Origin: Saprolegnia diclina VS20
Lineage: Eukaryota; Oomycota; Saprolegniomycetes; Saprolegniales; Saprolegniaceae
Direction of reading: 5' to 3'
Assembly: GCF_000281045.1 (NCBI RefSeq)
Contig: NW_008246139.1
Location: forward strand, 142,546 to 206,545
DNA length: 64,000 nucleotides
The position numbers and the translations under genes are program-made. Shown piece after piece: positions 29,300 through 39,197 of this stretch. How positions within the stretch are numbered: position 1 is the first letter of the stretch; each line of letters begins with the position of its first letter. The notes beneath the pieces are model-generated. The model did no database searches. It worked only from the letters and a program-made list of their open reading frames with translations, and was not told the DNA's origin.

Positions 29300-30781
29300 A
29301 TGACGGCAGGACGACCTCGGCGCGTACCCGACGGCCTCCTCCAGCCCGGCCTCCTCGAGGCGATGGCGTCCTGGATCCAGAAGCCAGTGGATTTTGAGAC
29401 GTTCCTCGATGCAACTCCGCCGTCGCTCTGGTCGCCGGCGATGGCGGCGTGGCGAGTGCTGCAAGCCAACGATCACATGCAGCTCCGATGGCCCTCGATC
29501 ACGTTGAACGTGGAAGAGCTTTCGACCGACGAGCGGCGCGCGCTGAGCCAAGTCATGTCGCTCCAGCCCTCCATGTGCCTCGCGGACGCTGTCTCTGACG
29601 TGAGCGAGCTGGCTGCGCTCGTGCCCTACATTGGCTCGACGATCCAAGTCCTCGCGGTTTGCATCGACGTGCGCAAGCTACATCCTGGCGACGGTCGAGC
29701 GCTTGTCGACCTCGTACGCCGCTGCTCGTCCCTCCAGGAATTGGCCCTGCACATGGAAGGACAAGTGGCAGGCGACGAACCCGAACTGGACGCATTTTTT
29801 CACGCTATGGTCCACCCGACAGTGCGCGAGCTCAACTTGAGCCTTCGAAACTCGCCGCCGCCGGCGTGCCTAGGTCATCTCGTGGCGCAGTGGCTGCGGC
29901 TAGGACGCGCCAGAACGCTCCAACTCTCACATATCACGGCCATGCCCGCGCTCGTCGCGGAAGCGCTCTGCGACGCCCTACAAGCCAGTACGACGCTGCA
30001 AACACTCGAGCTTGAAGCCGTCGAAGGGCTTGACGGCTTCCGAGGCCGCCGACTGCCCTTGAGTCTTCGTCACTTGCTTTGGGACGACGAGCACTTTAGC
30101 GAAGACGCACCCGAGGAAGACGATGCGCCGAGCGATGCGGCACTCGACCACCTCGCCCAAGCGCTCCAGCATACGCGTGTCCAACGCCTAAGCTACCAGT
30201 TCGTTGGCGAGCTCGCGTCGCGGCCTTTGGTATGGCCAATGCTCGCACAACTGACGACGCTGCAGCTCTCGGTCGAAGGGATGGACACGGACCGATGGTC
30301 GGCGTTGCTTTCGGGTCTGGCCCACCTACGTTCGTTGCGGCATCTGTCGCTCACCCCCAACTACTTGGGCGCGCGACGGCTCCGAGGACTCCTCACAGCG
30401 TTGACGCAGTGTCCGTGCCTCGAATCGCTCAACATTCGCACCAACCTCTTGGACGGTGCGGCCATGACTGCGCTTTTGGTCGCGGTACCACAGCTTATGT
30501 CCCTACGCGAGCTCGATGCCTCGCACGGCGTCGGCGCGTGGTCGTTGATGCACATGGACAACGTTGTACATCACCTCGTGGCTGCTGGCCGCCAGCTGCA
30601 CTCGCTTGTGCTCTCACCGGCTCGCGAGAGCAACATTGACAGACAGAATAAGCAGCGCGTGTTGTCTGCGCTGGAGCGGGCGGAGGACCAGCCATTCTAC
30701 ATGCTCGAGCCGAATGCACGGCCCGCGTTTGAGCTCTTGCGCTCCGAAGACAAAGCGACGCGCTGCCACTTGATGTTGTGA
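29300..30781 (+). CDS. F-box-like/LRR protein 2 (493 aa)
   Basis: Intronless paralogue of LRR protein 1: LLQPGLLEAMASWI, FETFLDATPPSLWSPAMAAWR, then RWPSITL, KLHPGDGRALVDLVRRCSSL, GLDGFRGRRLP. Leucine-rich repeats run through the body (LQELALHM, LQTLELEAVE, LRHLSLTPN, LESLNIRTN). The C-terminus is EDKATRCHLML, again with Cys at -5. Five acidic residues in the SEDAPEEDDAPSD insert are unique to this copy. The ATG at 29300 gives the N-terminal module directly. The next gene follows after only 159 bp. Proposed role as an SCF substrate receptor is inferred from architecture. Confidence 0.75.
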   Translation: MTAGRPRRVPDGLLQPGLLEAMASWIQKPVDFETFLDATPPSLWSPAMAAWRVLQANDHMQLRWPSITLNVEELSTDERRALSQVMSLQPSMCLADAVSDVSELAALVPYIGSTIQVLAVCIDVRKLHPGDGRALVDLVRRCSSLQELALHMEGQVAGDEPELDAFFHAMVHPTVRELNLSLRNSPPPACLGHLVAQWLRLGRARTLQLSHITAMPALVAEALCDALQASTTLQTLELEAVEGLDGFRGRRLPLSLRHLLWDDEHFSEDAPEEDDAPSDAALDHLAQALQHTRVQRLSYQFVGELASRPLVWPMLAQLTTLQLSVEGMDTDRWSALLSGLAHLRSLRHLSLTPNYLGARRLRGLLTALTQCPCLESLNIRTNLLDGAAMTALLVAVPQLMSLRELDASHGVGAWSLMHMDNVVHHLVAAGRQLHSLVLSPARESNIDRQNKQRVLSALERAEDQPFYMLEPNARPAFELLRSEDKATRCHLML

Positions 30782-30940
30782 GTGTCGCCGAATGTAAGCA
30801 GGTGAATTGAATACTATCACTGGTGCACATGACGTAATGTCTGCCATTTACTTGCCATTGGCCGCTGTGGACCAAGAGGCCGTGCTGGCGTGCCACGTCA
30901 TACCTCTGAAATTGGATATATTATCCGAACTTGCGTTCCG

Positions 30941-32413
30941 ATGGCCAACGTGGCAAGCATCGCCCATGCGGTCTTGGCGCCCGAGATCACCGAGATGATT
31001 GCGCTGCTGCTGCCAGGGCCCGATGCCCTTGTCACGTTCATGGGCGCGCTGCCGGCGTGGGCCAAGACCCCGGCGCTCGCCGCTCTCTCACGATTGTTCT
31101 CGATTCCGACTCTAGCATCGGTGGCATGGCCTTCGATCACCGTGCGCCGCCCACATCTCTCGAGCGCGACGTCCCATGACCTTGCCGCTGTCATCCCGCT
31201 GCGTCCACGCATCCACGTTGCCTACGCGATCAGCGCGCGCGACGACTTTGCGGTTGTCGCCGGGGCCGCCTCGTGCATCTCGTCGCTGCGGTTTGACATT
31301 CAGGATGCTCTCGATCAAGCGACGTGGACCTTCTTCCGCTCGACTGTTGCCTCGTGCACGCGCCTCGAGAGCCTCGACTATACCGATCGGACAGGCGGCG
31401 ACAACGCGCTCGGCGGTGTCTTCATGGACCTTCCGCGCCTCACGTCGCTCTCGCTCGGCAGTCGCATGGATGGCAGCGAGGTCCACCTGACGACCGGCTT
31501 TTGCGAGCGCTTCGCCATCTGGCTGCAGACGATGCCCGTGGTCACCTTGAAGTTTGGTCATGTCGCACTGGACGTCGAGCCAACATCGGCACTCTGCGGC
31601 GCTCTCTGTGACGCGATCGCATCCAATGACACGCTCACGTCACTGGCTCTCAACAACGTCAACGTGTTTGAAGGTGCCTTCTTGCACGGACGAGCGCTGC
31701 CGACGAACTTGACGTCGCTCGAGTGGGACAAGGACGACGTGCACGATGACAACGGCACTGACGAAGGCTTGGCAAACTTTGTGACTGCGCTCATCGAAGG
31801 TCCGCACCTGCGACATCTCGGCTGCAAGCGATTCGAAGAGCTCTGGGAGCACGACGAGGTAGTCGAGAAGCTCCGACACCTCACGTCCCTCGAGGTTCAA
31901 GCAGTCGACTTGGAGGTGCTAGAGCTTTTGACGCACCTGCCAGACGTAGAAGAGCTCAACGTCAAGGGCTCGATCTTAGAGTACGAGGTCGTACACGAGC
32001 TCGTGAGCGTGCTGTGCAGCTGCCAAAACCTCCGGGCGCTCACGATGAAGCACAACAACCTTGGTCCGACCGACCTCGAGCTTGTACTACAGCACGTACC
32101 ACAGATGCCTCGCCTGCAGCACCTCGATGTCTCGGAGCACCAACTCACCATGGACGACATCCTCGGAATGCTTGCAGCGCTCAACACGGCGGCGATGAGA
32201 CTCCAGACCATCCGACTGCATGGCTTCTGGGGGCCCCTCGAGATTGAGGCGTTTGCAAACGCTGTCGCCCACCTACCACAGCGCCATGTTGCGCTCGTGC
32301 CCCGTCTGCCCGACCCATGGAGTGCCGAGATCCAGGCGTTTTGCACGCGGTCAATCCACGAGTACAACCTCGCGCCACAAGCCGGCTCCACACAGTGCAT
32401 AGTCTATTTCTAG
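30941..32413 (+). CDS. F-box-like/LRR protein 3 (490 aa)
   Basis: Intronless. F-box-like head VLAPEITEMIALLLPGPDAL, then AKTPALAALSRLF and VAWPSITVRRPHLSSA, shared with LRR protein 4 (FAPEIIETIARMIP, AKTPALASLARLF, IAWPSIVVHSPDLSSA). Irregular LRRs follow (LESLDYTD, LTSLSLGSRM, LTSLALNNVN, LTSLEVQAVD, LRALTMKHNN, LQHLDVSEHQL). The C-terminus SIHEYNLAPQAGSTQCIVYF carries Cys at -5. I chose the ATG at 30941 because it starts right before the conserved head; the ATG at 30890 would overlap a TGCCACGTCA element at 30891-30900 that looks like promoter. Confidence 0.75.
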   Translation: MANVASIAHAVLAPEITEMIALLLPGPDALVTFMGALPAWAKTPALAALSRLFSIPTLASVAWPSITVRRPHLSSATSHDLAAVIPLRPRIHVAYAISARDDFAVVAGAASCISSLRFDIQDALDQATWTFFRSTVASCTRLESLDYTDRTGGDNALGGVFMDLPRLTSLSLGSRMDGSEVHLTTGFCERFAIWLQTMPVVTLKFGHVALDVEPTSALCGALCDAIASNDTLTSLALNNVNVFEGAFLHGRALPTNLTSLEWDKDDVHDDNGTDEGLANFVTALIEGPHLRHLGCKRFEELWEHDEVVEKLRHLTSLEVQAVDLEVLELLTHLPDVEELNVKGSILEYEVVHELVSVLCSCQNLRALTMKHNNLGPTDLELVLQHVPQMPRLQHLDVSEHQLTMDDILGMLAALNTAAMRLQTIRLHGFWGPLEIEAFANAVAHLPQRHVALVPRLPDPWSAEIQAFCTRSIHEYNLAPQAGSTQCIVYF

Positions 32414-33683
32414 TCGTGTTTCTTCTAAAGTCCATGTATTGTCTTCATGCTAGCAACGACTTGGCATCGCACTCGGTCAACAGGACGACAAGCTTCGCTC
32501 GTCCAGGTGTCTCTACAGTGGAGTCTCGTGCAGAATACCTAGCATCAATCAGCATCGCGGTTTGTAAGGCCAACTATGGCGTCTGTGCTACTGCATGAGC
32601 CAACGTCTTGGGTGGTATTGTCGAATCGCATTGGTGTTCCCGCGTTGGCAGGGCAAACTGGCCTCTCCGCTTGCCACGTCATATATCTAAAAATAGAATG
32701 TGGTTGCTTGTATCGAATGCAGCAGATCAAGCCTCAAGGTACCGGTATGCGGCGAGAGATGATGGCACCGCCAAGCCGCATCGTGGTGCTTTCCGTCGCT
32801 TCGCCACGCTCCTCCCAAGGACAACTAGTATGATATCACGCGACATGTGTTGATGGATACACTGCCGTTGACAGTTATCACAAAACCGCGTTCCGCTACC
32901 TCTGGCCAGTGCTCCGCGCCTGCGTCTGGTTCAACGTCTGGCGCGTCCGCAACGATCGCGTCTTTCGCGCCGACCTCCCACTGCCAAGTCCATAGATGAT
33001 TGCCGTCAAAGCGGCGCGTGTCGCTCAAATGCACTTGCACCACAGCCTCATACAAAATCCCGGGCAGATGGCTCTACGTCGCCTTCTCCGGCTCCTCGCT
33101 CAACACGAGTGGCCGCGCCAGCACCTTGGCCCGCGGGCCCAGATCAAGATCATCACCAGCGTCTACACAACGAAGCAAGTCCGACAATTTTATTTAGCGT
33201 AATTTTACGTATCTATTTTAATAGAGGTCCCACTTCAACAACAGTTATCACAAAATAGGTCCCTTGGGGGATCAGCTGGTAGGAACTTTTGTATTCAATG
33301 CAAAGCGTTCATTAACGGTATTGCTACGACGGTGCGTTGGCCTACCTTCGCTGCGCTGCGGTGTGCAGACTTTTCCGGGCCAACACGCCGTCGTCGCTTG
33401 CTGCAGTCTTCGCGCGCTTCTGAAATCGCACGTAATCGGAACGTTGCGTGAATTTCGTTTAAGTACGCCGGCGCACTTCAGCGCAATTGTTTTACTTTAA
33501 TCAAGTATAACGTCCGAGGATGTGTCAGCACTTAACGGGGAATGCAAAATCGTACTTTAACGAATTTCGCGCGATGCGATTGGCTTAGACGAATGAAACG
33601 CAGTTTCATTGACCAACAAGGCTCGATATATAGCCAATGGGTTGGCCAGAAAATATGAAGAGCCTTTCAAAAGCAAATTGACG
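32414..33683. other. Intergenic region with gene remnant
   Basis: About 1.27 kb, AT-richer than coding DNA. Holds a TTGCCACGTCATA element (32671-32683), a minus-strand gene remnant (32825-33163), and, just before LRR gene 4, an ATTGGC, a TATATA and a CCAAT in about 70 bp. Confidence 0.5.
32825..33163 (-). pseudogene. Truncated remnant of an unidentified gene
   Basis: A minus-strand frame reads LGPRAKVLARPLVLSEEPEK, is cut by a TAG (33074-33076), then runs on as LPGILYEAVVQVHLSD, FDGNHLWTWQWEVG and a C-terminus to a stop at 32825. Composition and conserved-looking Trp/His positions suggest real former coding sequence. Its left edge is preceded by GTTGTGTAG, like the acceptor end of an intron, but no upstream exon is visible in the AT-rich DNA beyond. 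Family not recognised. Confidence 0.4.
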
Positions 33684-35225
33684 ATGCCGAAGCGGCTGGC
33701 CCGTGGCCCTGACGACAGCGTCTTCGCGCCCGAGATCATCGAGACGATTGCGCGCATGATTCCGTGCCCCGCTTCATTTCGTCGCTTTGTGCGGCTTCTG
33801 CAATCCTGCGCCAAAACTCCAGCACTCGCGAGCCTCGCGCGTCTCTTCTGCGAGCCGTCCATCGAGATCGCTTGGCCCAGCATCGTCGTGCACAGCCCAG
33901 ACCTTTCGAGCGCAGCGTTCAAGGACCTCGGTGCCATTTCGACGCTAGCGCCCAAGAGCGTCATTATCAGCTACGCGATCAAGAAGCGCCAAGACTGGGA
34001 GGTTGTGGAAGGCATTGCGTCGCGCATCACGACGCTCGAGATCAACTTCGAAAGAATGACGACTGACCCCGGCTGCTGCTGCGATATCCTTGATGCGGAT
34101 ACGTGGGCGTACTACCGCACGGCACTTGCGAGCTGCCAGCGTCTCGAGACGCTCGCGTTGATTGATTCGACGGGCGACATGCGTGCGCTCACCACCGACT
34201 TCCTGGACCTGCCCCGTCTCACGTCGCTCACGCTGGCCTCCAGGGGTTGCAACGCGTCTACGGCGTCGCCAGACATGTTGACGCACCTCGTTACGTGGGT
34301 AAGCACAAAGCCCGTCACGCACCTCGCGCTGCAGCGCGAAGTGTTTGGTTTGAGGCCGAACGAGCCGAGCATGATCGCACTCGCCGACGCCATTGCCTCG
34401 AGCACGTCGCTCACATTCCTTCGACTGCATGACGTGCCGCTATTTTCCACCCACTTTCTCTACGGACGGCGTCTCCCCGTCCACCTCAAGTCCCTCGTAT
34501 GGGACCCGTTCCAATACGGAGCCTGGAACAACGTGCAAGGCTGGCGCAACCTTGCCTCGGCCATTCGCCACGGCCCGCAGCTGGACCACCTCTACTGCAA
34601 ACGGTCTGAAAACTTTGTGGGACAGGACGTCGCGGTGCTGGCCAAGGTCCAAGGCCTCACGTCGTTCCAAACGTCAGAGTTTGGGGACGACCCGGATCGA
34701 GCAACGTCGCTTCGCCTCCTCAAGCTGCTTGGCTGCATGGTATACTTGAAGCACCTCGGTCTCGTGGCGGTCTGCGTTGACGCTGATATCCATCGCCGGA
34801 TCATCTCGGTTCTGGGCAACATGCGCGCTCTTGAGACGCTGGCCCTGGATGTGGCGGGTGTGGCTCCGGACGAATATCGCCAATTGCTGATGGTTATATC
34901 GCTCAGCCCGCGATTGCGCGAGGTCAAGCTCTCCGCGTTCGAGGTCCCGACGGACGTTGTGCTGGCGACCTTGCCGCTCTTGAACGTTGCGACAGAAGGC
35001 CTCTTGACCATGTATTGGGAAGGCGTGCTGTGCAAGAGCGAGCTGCCATATTTTGTGGAGGCCGCCAAGAAGCTTCGCAACCGAAGCTTCGCGCTCATGC
35101 CGCATCCGTCGCGATCCGCGAGATCAAGCCGCCGCTGTGCCAAACTGATCGCCGAGTACGACCTTTCGCAAGGGACAGCACATCCAAGTGCCTCCTCTAC
35201 GTTTAAGGGCCATCTCCATTCATAA
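33684..35225 (+). CDS. F-box-like/LRR protein 4 (513 aa, frameshifted C-terminus)
   Basis: Paralogue of LRR protein 3. Head FAPEIIETIARMIPCPASF, then FVRLLQSCAKTPALASLARLF and IAWPSIVVHSPDLSSA, then irregular LRRs (LETLALIDS, LTSLTLASR, LTFLRLHDV, LKHLGLVAV, LETLALDVAG). The annotated frame ends GTAHPSASSTFKGHLHS. In another frame the same DNA encodes DSTSKCLLYV followed at once by a stop at 35204-35206, which restores the family tail with Cys at -5. So a one-base indel near 35170 has probably changed the last 15 or so residues, unless it is a sequence error. The ATG at 33684 precedes the conserved head. Intronless. Confidence 0.72.
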   Translation: MPKRLARGPDDSVFAPEIIETIARMIPCPASFRRFVRLLQSCAKTPALASLARLFCEPSIEIAWPSIVVHSPDLSSAAFKDLGAISTLAPKSVIISYAIKKRQDWEVVEGIASRITTLEINFERMTTDPGCCCDILDADTWAYYRTALASCQRLETLALIDSTGDMRALTTDFLDLPRLTSLTLASRGCNASTASPDMLTHLVTWVSTKPVTHLALQREVFGLRPNEPSMIALADAIASSTSLTFLRLHDVPLFSTHFLYGRRLPVHLKSLVWDPFQYGAWNNVQGWRNLASAIRHGPQLDHLYCKRSENFVGQDVAVLAKVQGLTSFQTSEFGDDPDRATSLRLLKLLGCMVYLKHLGLVAVCVDADIHRRIISVLGNMRALETLALDVAGVAPDEYRQLLMVISLSPRLREVKLSAFEVPTDVVLATLPLLNVATEGLLTMYWEGVLCKSELPYFVEAAKKLRNRSFALMPHPSRSARSSRRCAKLIAEYDLSQGTAHPSASSTFKGHLHS

Positions 35226-35563
35226 TACATCTGAGAGCTTGGCAGCAAGAGGCAGACGCATCTTTGGTTGCTGCTGCGCTGGAAACAGGTAAAGTTAAAG
35301 GGTTCTCCCTTGGCGACTTCACAAGCCCTGGTTGCTATTGTTATTTGAATCTGATCAAAATAGGGACTTCCAACTGCGCTCGTGCAACAGGCCGTTGTGT
35401 TGTTTAAGGAGCGGTAGTGGTCATATTGCGGGAGTGGGAGGAACGCGACAGCGTGCAGCCATTACGTGGCATCCCCACGCTACGCATAGTTGGTAATAAA
35501 AAGCAAGGACTATTTTTAATATTGCTTCCTATGGCTCAATACGGATAGCGTCATGTAAACCGG
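35226..35563. other. Intergenic spacer, nothing recognised
   Basis: About 340 bp between LRR genes 4 and 5. No gene, RNA or repeat recognised. Confidence 0.5.
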
Positions 35564-37075
35564 ATGTCAGCCTCGAAGCGACAATGCATCCGCCGCAGCC
35601 AGGCGGCGCTGCTTGACGTGCCAGAGCTCGTCCAGACGATCGCGGCATTTGTCGCCTGCCCGACTTCCTTTCTCAAGCTTGTGGCTGCGCTGCCGCTCTC
35701 TGCGCTGTCGCCGCCGCTTCTCGGCGTTCTGGCGCTCTATGACCATGCTGCCGTCTCGTCCGGGGCCGTGGCCGTCGACTGGCCGCTCGTGATCGTACGC
35801 GAGCCGGCGTCCGCCGCTACACTGGTCTGTCTTCGATCTGTGCGCGAGCTTCTTCCGAGCGTGCGCTTAGGCTACCCACTCCAGGAGCCACAGGACGTCG
35901 TCGACCTGCATGACGTCCTATACGATCTCGTAGTCTCGTTGACGCTACACGTGGGCGCGCCCATGTCCATATCCGATGCCGCCGCGTGCAAGCGCGTCAT
36001 GGAGCGTTGCCATCGCCTGTCGGAGCTCACGGTGCTCAACACGGCGGTGGCCGACGAAGGCGACGCCAACTGGGTCGGCGCCTTGCTGCCTGCCATGCCG
36101 CTGCGAGCATTCATTTACCACGGTGACGTACATAGTCCGCTCGACGCCTCGTTTGTCCGCTCGCTGCTCTACTACCTTGACGACGATCGCGGCTGCACGA
36201 CGCTCAAGCTCCATCGCACCGACGTCGACGTCGCCGGCGACACGACGCTGCTTCCCGCACTCTGTGCTGCGATCGTTCGCTGCGCGTCGCTCACGACGCT
36301 GAGCCTCAACGGTGTACCGTTCCTGCACGGGCCGTTTCTTCGTCAGCAGCGGCTACCGCCCAACGTGTCCCATTTTGAATTCGACAAGCATGGCCTTGTC
36401 CGCCAACTTCCGAACGACACGGCCGACCTTGGCGTCCTTGTAGCGTCGGGTCAACACCTCCAACACGTAGCTTGCGATGCGCTCTCGGTCGCCGAGCCTG
36501 GCGTCGCACATCGTCTACGGCAGCTCACGTCGTTCGAGTACACGTGTCGTCCGTATATCGGGTCGCGGCTCTTGCTCTTGCTCTTGCCCCACCTCGTGTC
36601 CGTGCGAACACTGGCACTAGGGCTTATCACGGGACCGTCGTACTTGTCATCCGAGAAGGTCCAGTTCGTAGCGTGTGTCTTGCCCACCGCGTGCAAGCGT
36701 TTACGCCACCTCGACTTGTCCAACTGCGAACTCTCGTTTCGTGCGATGGCCGTCGTCCTTGCCGCGCTCCCCAAGTGCCGCAGATTAGAGTCGTTGGCTC
36801 TTGACGGCTCAGCGCTCGATGTGGCGCATGTGCAAGGTCTACTGCCGCTCCTAGGACTAACCAAGACGACGCTAACGACCGTGCGACTGAATACGCTCGG
36901 GTGGCCGCTCCATGACCGGCTCTTGCTCTTACGGGCGCTCGCGGTCGCCGAGCCTGGAGTCGGCGCCGTTGCGTCATGCTTTTCCAGCGCCGACCGCACC
37001 GCGTGCGTCGCCTGTATCCAAGAACTCGGGCTCACACCGACAAAAGATGCAAAGCAGTGCGTCGTCTACGTTTGA
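35564..37075 (+). CDS. F-box-like/LRR protein 5 (503 aa)
   Basis: Intronless, more diverged member of the array. Basic start (MSASKRQCIRR), then LLDVPELVQTIAAFVACPTSF and LKLVAALPLSALSPPLLGVL, the F-box-like head, and VDWPLVIVREPAS in the position of the W-P-S-I strand of its relatives. LRR-like segments follow (LSELTVLNTA, LTTLSLNGVPFLHGPFL, LRHLDLSNCEL, LESLALDGSAL). The FLHGPFLRQQRLP block parallels FLHGRALP in protein 3 and FLYGRRLP in protein 4. The C-terminus is TKDAKQCVVYV, with Cys at -5. Same proposed SCF-adaptor role, unproven. Confidence 0.75.
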   Translation: MSASKRQCIRRSQAALLDVPELVQTIAAFVACPTSFLKLVAALPLSALSPPLLGVLALYDHAAVSSGAVAVDWPLVIVREPASAATLVCLRSVRELLPSVRLGYPLQEPQDVVDLHDVLYDLVVSLTLHVGAPMSISDAAACKRVMERCHRLSELTVLNTAVADEGDANWVGALLPAMPLRAFIYHGDVHSPLDASFVRSLLYYLDDDRGCTTLKLHRTDVDVAGDTTLLPALCAAIVRCASLTTLSLNGVPFLHGPFLRQQRLPPNVSHFEFDKHGLVRQLPNDTADLGVLVASGQHLQHVACDALSVAEPGVAHRLRQLTSFEYTCRPYIGSRLLLLLLPHLVSVRTLALGLITGPSYLSSEKVQFVACVLPTACKRLRHLDLSNCELSFRAMAVVLAALPKCRRLESLALDGSALDVAHVQGLLPLLGLTKTTLTTVRLNTLGWPLHDRLLLLRALAVAEPGVGAVASCFSSADRTACVACIQELGLTPTKDAKQCVVYV

Positions 37076-38036
37076 TAAGACTAGTGTTTTGTACTCCATG
37101 TGCATCGCTACAGCGCTTGCCTTGCTTGATGTAGGGACGAAGCAGCAGCAGCAACTTCCTCTATTTCGCTCGCCTCACGGCTCAATGACGATTCAACGGC
37201 GGGATCCTTCTCTGATCTCTCCGCTTGCCACGTCATCTTGGTCATATTCGCATGGGATTAGCAAAACCCATCGGCAAGTGATCCTTAGCGACGCCTGCCC
37301 ACACCTCAGGCGCATATCAATCTTCATTTTGCTCCGTTGGGACGTCAAGGCAGGAACAAGCAGGAACGACTTACCACGAACACGATGAACGAATCTGAGA
37401 TTCACGCACCTGCATTCGCCCACGTACTAAAATACAAGGTTTTGATTGGCTGTTGCCAATGCATCTGCCTCCCAGCGTCACCACGGTCGTCTTGCTCCGC
37501 CACCCGCGCGGTCGGCGGCCAATAGCCAAGGCTCAGTGTGAGGTGCCGATGCTCCGTCGGAGCGGTCGCTTCCCCGTTCTCCATAGCGAAAAAGCGCTGC
37601 AAAGGGCGGCGCGAGGGTGTTCTCGCACACCAGCTTGCCACGTTGCAGATCTATGGAAGGATTTGATCCCACTGTGCCCCTTGCCACGTATGACCTCTTG
37701 ACCGAAGCGCGCTGCTTGCGCATCGCTGCTGCAGAGCCAAGCTATCATGGCTCGCGTCGTCGCCCCAAGTAGTCGACGTCGGCGACCTCGACGGGCTCAA
37801 CGTCGTGGGTGATACGCGACGCCAATCATAACGCTGTCTTCCTCTGCGCTGGCAATCGCCATCTTGAAGTTGGTCGTGGCCAGCTGGCGACCGTTGCTAC
37901 CGCCTTTCCTATACTTGATATTTGTATGCAGCATACAAACCGCAAGGTCTACGTACCACGGGCAAGCCACGGAGGTTTGATCAGTTTGGCTTTACGCGAC
38001 TCGACCTTTCATCAACTACAACACCAACTGAACACC
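37076..38036. other. Intergenic region with promoter-like elements
   Basis: About 960 bp. CTCTCCGCTTGCCACGTCAT at 37217-37236 is an exact 20-bp match to 32663-32682. Near-matches TTGCCACGT occur at about 37625 and 37683. A GCATACAAACCGCAAGG motif lies near 37929, about 100 bp before the methyltransferase ATG. No gene recognised, though short frames around 37650-37800 are open. Confidence 0.5.
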
Positions 38037-39197
38037 ATGCAAGTGCCACCGTCGCTCGCGTCGCTCATCCGCGACAAGGACGTCCTCGTGCTCAACGCTG
38101 GCAAGCCCAACCTCATGCAGCCGCTCCTCGACCCGGCGCGCAGTATCCGCGTCGTCGACAGTCGCGGGCTCACGTGGCATGCGGTCAAGCCGGCGCAGTT
38201 TGTGCGCGGCAACCCGCTCGCGGTCTCGCTCGACCAGCCCGTCGATCTCGTGTGGAGCAACATGGACTGGAGCAGCGCCGCGGACGACGACGTCTTGACA
38301 TTCCTCGAGTACGCTTCGAAGCTCGCTCTCCACGTCGTCCATGCCTACGACCCCAGCGTCAATGCGCCTGCGATGGCCTTTCTGAGCCAGCAGCTCGGCG
38401 TCGCACCCTTTGTGCTGCACCCGACACTTGCAGTGTTCCTGCAAGGCGCGCCATCGACCGACAGCAACGTCGTCGCAGTCTGGTCGGACCGCAAGATGCC
38501 GCTCATCTGGCGCGACTCGGTGTACGCCAACAAGTGCGCCATCATGGCCGAGCTCTACGAAGCGCAAAAGACGTACATCCAAAGCCTCTTGCCGTCGCAT
38601 AGCTCGTACATCGAGGTCGGCTGCGGCACATCTGAAATGGGCTCGGTGCTCTATGACAAGCACGCGACGTACACGGTCGGCGTCGAGATCAACCCGATCA
38701 TGCTCGAGCTCGCACGCGAGATGCACCCGGCGATGGCTGCGCACCCGCGCAACTACCTTCTCGAAGGCAACGCGCTCGAGCTCAAGGCGCTACTGCAAGA
38801 GAAGATGCCTGCCGACTTCTGGACGACCAAGCGCGTCGTCGCGATCGTTATGAACACGTTTGGTATTCTGCCCGCGCACATTCGCCAAGGCGTTGTCGAC
38901 CAGATGCTCGAGGTAGCGGGCGACGACGGCGTCGTCGTCATTGGCTGCTGGCACGCCGACAGCTTCCGCCGCGGCGTCGAAGAGTACTACATGAAGAACC
39001 CGGCGCTGGTCGGCGACCACGTTACGCACGCCATGTGCGACTACGCCAAGGCGCAGCTCTACGTGCCGTCGTCCAAGTACGAGTCGCACTGGTGGTCCGA
39101 GGACGAGCTCCGAGGCTTTGTGCACCACGCGGTCGGTGTCAGCGTGGACGTCCACGTCGCCGGCATTGGCATCTTCCTCACCTGCCGCCGCCAGTAA
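38037..39197 (+). CDS. Class I SAM-dependent methyltransferase (386 aa)
   Basis: The C-terminal half has a Rossmann-type methyltransferase core: YIEVGCGTSEMG (motif I, Glu 193 and VGCGTSEMG 194-202), YTVGVEINPIMLELAR with the acidic residue that binds the SAM ribose, then VVAIVMNTFGILP and GVVVIGCWH for the later strands. The N-terminal 160 residues (LASLIRDKDVLVLNAG, PVDLVWSNMDWSS) resemble a second, degenerate Rossmann-like unit and may be regulatory or structural. The acceptor cannot be told from sequence. The ATG at 38037 is chosen because upstream in-frame sequence from 37809 contains a promoter-like motif and no domain. Intronless; sits inside the LRR array without an obvious functional link. 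Confidence 0.75.
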   Translation: MQVPPSLASLIRDKDVLVLNAGKPNLMQPLLDPARSIRVVDSRGLTWHAVKPAQFVRGNPLAVSLDQPVDLVWSNMDWSSAADDDVLTFLEYASKLALHVVHAYDPSVNAPAMAFLSQQLGVAPFVLHPTLAVFLQGAPSTDSNVVAVWSDRKMPLIWRDSVYANKCAIMAELYEAQKTYIQSLLPSHSSYIEVGCGTSEMGSVLYDKHATYTVGVEINPIMLELAREMHPAMAAHPRNYLLEGNALELKALLQEKMPADFWTTKRVVAIVMNTFGILPAHIRQGVVDQMLEVAGDDGVVVIGCWHADSFRRGVEEYYMKNPALVGDHVTHAMCDYAKAQLYVPSSKYESHWWSEDELRGFVHHAVGVSVDVHVAGIGIFLTCRRQ

